Shown here: positions 63,215-64,000 of the stretch, in pieces
Layout of the letters: the number at the start of each line of letters is the position of its first letter
How positions within the stretch are numbered: the stretch's first letter is position 1
Assembly: GCA_001599295.1 (NCBI GenBank)
Contig: BCGN01000008.1
Span: 310,001 to 374,000, forward strand
Source: Sporopachydermia quercuum
Taxonomy: Eukaryota; Ascomycota; Sporopachydermiomycetes; Sporopachydermiales; Sporopachydermiaceae
Direction of reading: 5' to 3'
DNA: 64,000 bases
Position numbers and translations under genes: made by a program
The notes under the pieces: generated by a model
What the model was told of the DNA's origin: nothing
Database searches by the model: none
What the model saw: only the letters and a program-made list of their open reading frames with translations

Positions 63215-63555
63215 TAGTATAAAAACATTAGTATAATAATAAATGTATTCTACAATTATTTAATATTCTATACGTATGTCATTGGTTCCCGTTTGATCGA
63301 TAACGAATGAGTTGTGAAACTCATCGTGTATTGGCTACCACAGGGAATGTTGGTTGCTTTTTACTTCTTTTTTAACAATCTTTCAACTAAGGAGTAATCG
63401 GTCTTCCTGTATTTATGAAGACCTTTTCCTATTTCTAGTAATTCCAACAATAGAATATATTCTTCAATTGTGAAATCTCCTTTTTCATTTTATGAAATCC
63501 AGCTTGCATTCTATCTAGTTTCTAACTTACGTGCATCGTATGATAACCCGATGAC
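63215..63555. other. Intergenic between BUD21 and the DUF2439 gene
   Basis: 341 nt, AT-rich, with TAACCCG (63544-63550), a Reb1-like site, just upstream of the next ATG. No gene. Confidence 0.4.
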
Positions 63556-63933
63556 ATGATGGAGATTCTATACTCTGCAGATATCAACAAAAAGAACAAA
63601 ACCTGGCACGATGGGAAAATCATTATCAGTAATGGGAAAGCAGTTATTAAGACAACTATTAACGAATCGCTAACAAATTTCATAACAACGACTAAATTGA
63701 AAGAACTAGAAAGCTACCAAGAAGTGAGAATCGGTTCACTATTGGTAATATTAGTTGAACATGAGTCTATATCGACAGAGGGTGAAGATAAAGGGAAGCT
63801 AGGATGGAACAAATCAGCCATCACTGAAAGGCCAAGATATCGAAAACCAAGAATAAGGATAACTGCTAGAATTCCTCTGAGAAAGTTTAAGGAAAGAATA
63901 ATGTTGTGTTTAGCATCATTAGATGCTTCATGA
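63556..63933 (+). CDS. DUF2439-domain protein, Mte1/ZGRF1-N-like
   Basis: A 125-aa protein made up almost only of the DUF2439 domain: the strand with KKNKTWHDGKI, then a strand of the K-A-V-I-K type, a helical insert, the block GSLLVILVEHE, and a C-terminal basic tail. This domain is found in yeast Mte1, S. pombe Dbl2 and the N-terminus of human ZGRF1, proteins acting with the Mph1/FANCM helicase in recombination and D-loop control. S. cerevisiae Mte1 is about twice as long, so this gene is either a minimal form or has an unrecognised further exon. The stop at 63933 is clear. No close neighbours in the window to help. Confidence 0.7.
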   Translation: MMEILYSADINKKNKTWHDGKIIISNGKAVIKTTINESLTNFITTTKLKELESYQEVRIGSLLVILVEHESISTEGEDKGKLGWNKSAITERPRYRKPRIRITARIPLRKFKERIMLCLASLDAS

Positions 63934-64000
63934 ATGGGAGAGTTTAGCTTTATGATAATTGGATTTCGCTAGAAATGTTGATAATCGGAATATCACGACG

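Noticed and set aside
1-64000. Search by eye for LTR elements, DNA transposons, tRNA, rRNA, CRISPR or virus-like copies
   Set aside because: No terminal repeats, reverse transcriptase, transposase or structural RNA signatures were seen; small or degraded elements could still be missed without a search tool.

Overview
This is a nuclear chromosome segment from a budding yeast (Saccharomycotina). It is AT-rich, with single-copy eukaryotic housekeeping genes. Many genes carry short spliceosomal introns with yeast signals: donors GTATGT, GTAAGT or GTGAGT, branch sites of the TACTAAC, CACTAAC or GCTAAC type, and 3' sites 9 to 20 nt further on. CTG codons fall at invariant leucines (for example in the catalytic loop of the Gin4-type kinase), so CUG reads as leucine and the CUG-Ser/Ala clades are unlikely. 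Ten genes are split and one (HGH1) has five introns, so the species is more intron-rich than Saccharomyces cerevisiae. I cannot name the genus.

Left part (1-13.6 kb). Four metabolic or regulatory genes sit far apart: an SV2/SVOP-type MFS transporter, a fungal Fe(II)/2-oxoglutarate dioxygenase of unknown substrate, a Zn2Cys6 transcription factor on the minus strand, and an Aro10-like 2-oxo acid decarboxylase. Their intergenic regions are long (0.5-2.4 kb) and share a short recurring motif. This looks like a possible small uptake-and-catabolism cluster, but that is inference.

Middle part (15-46.5 kb). A compact housekeeping region with alternating gene orientation: GDB1 (glycogen debranching), USB1 (U6 snRNA processing), MLC2 and MLC1 (the two myosin light chains, 5 kb apart), RPO26 (Rpb6), an ERT1/AcuK-type gluconeogenesis regulator, an OPA3-like protein, ELP5, a Bub1/Mad3 checkpoint kinase carrying both KEN boxes, TFG1 (TFIIF alpha), HGH1 (eEF2 folding), YPP1 (PI4-kinase complex), EMC6, a mitochondrial carrier, and a KPWE-domain protein matching the peroxin Pex39 family.

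Right part (46.5-64 kb). A doubtful small ORF, a C2H2 zinc-finger factor of the Usv1/Rgm1 type with a 4.2-kb gene-free upstream region, SMT3 (SUMO; its GG tail is on a 15-nt last exon), a Gin4/Hsl1-family kinase, TVP38, a Sou1-type carbonyl/sorbose reductase, BUD21/UTP16 and a short DUF2439 (Mte1-like) protein.

I saw no rRNA, tRNA, transposon, LTR element or CRISPR array. About two dozen isolated single N bases, several of them in codons and all preserving frame, look like masked ambiguous bases and not gaps. Exon boundaries come from splice signals, reading phase and family similarity recalled from knowledge; no alignment was run.
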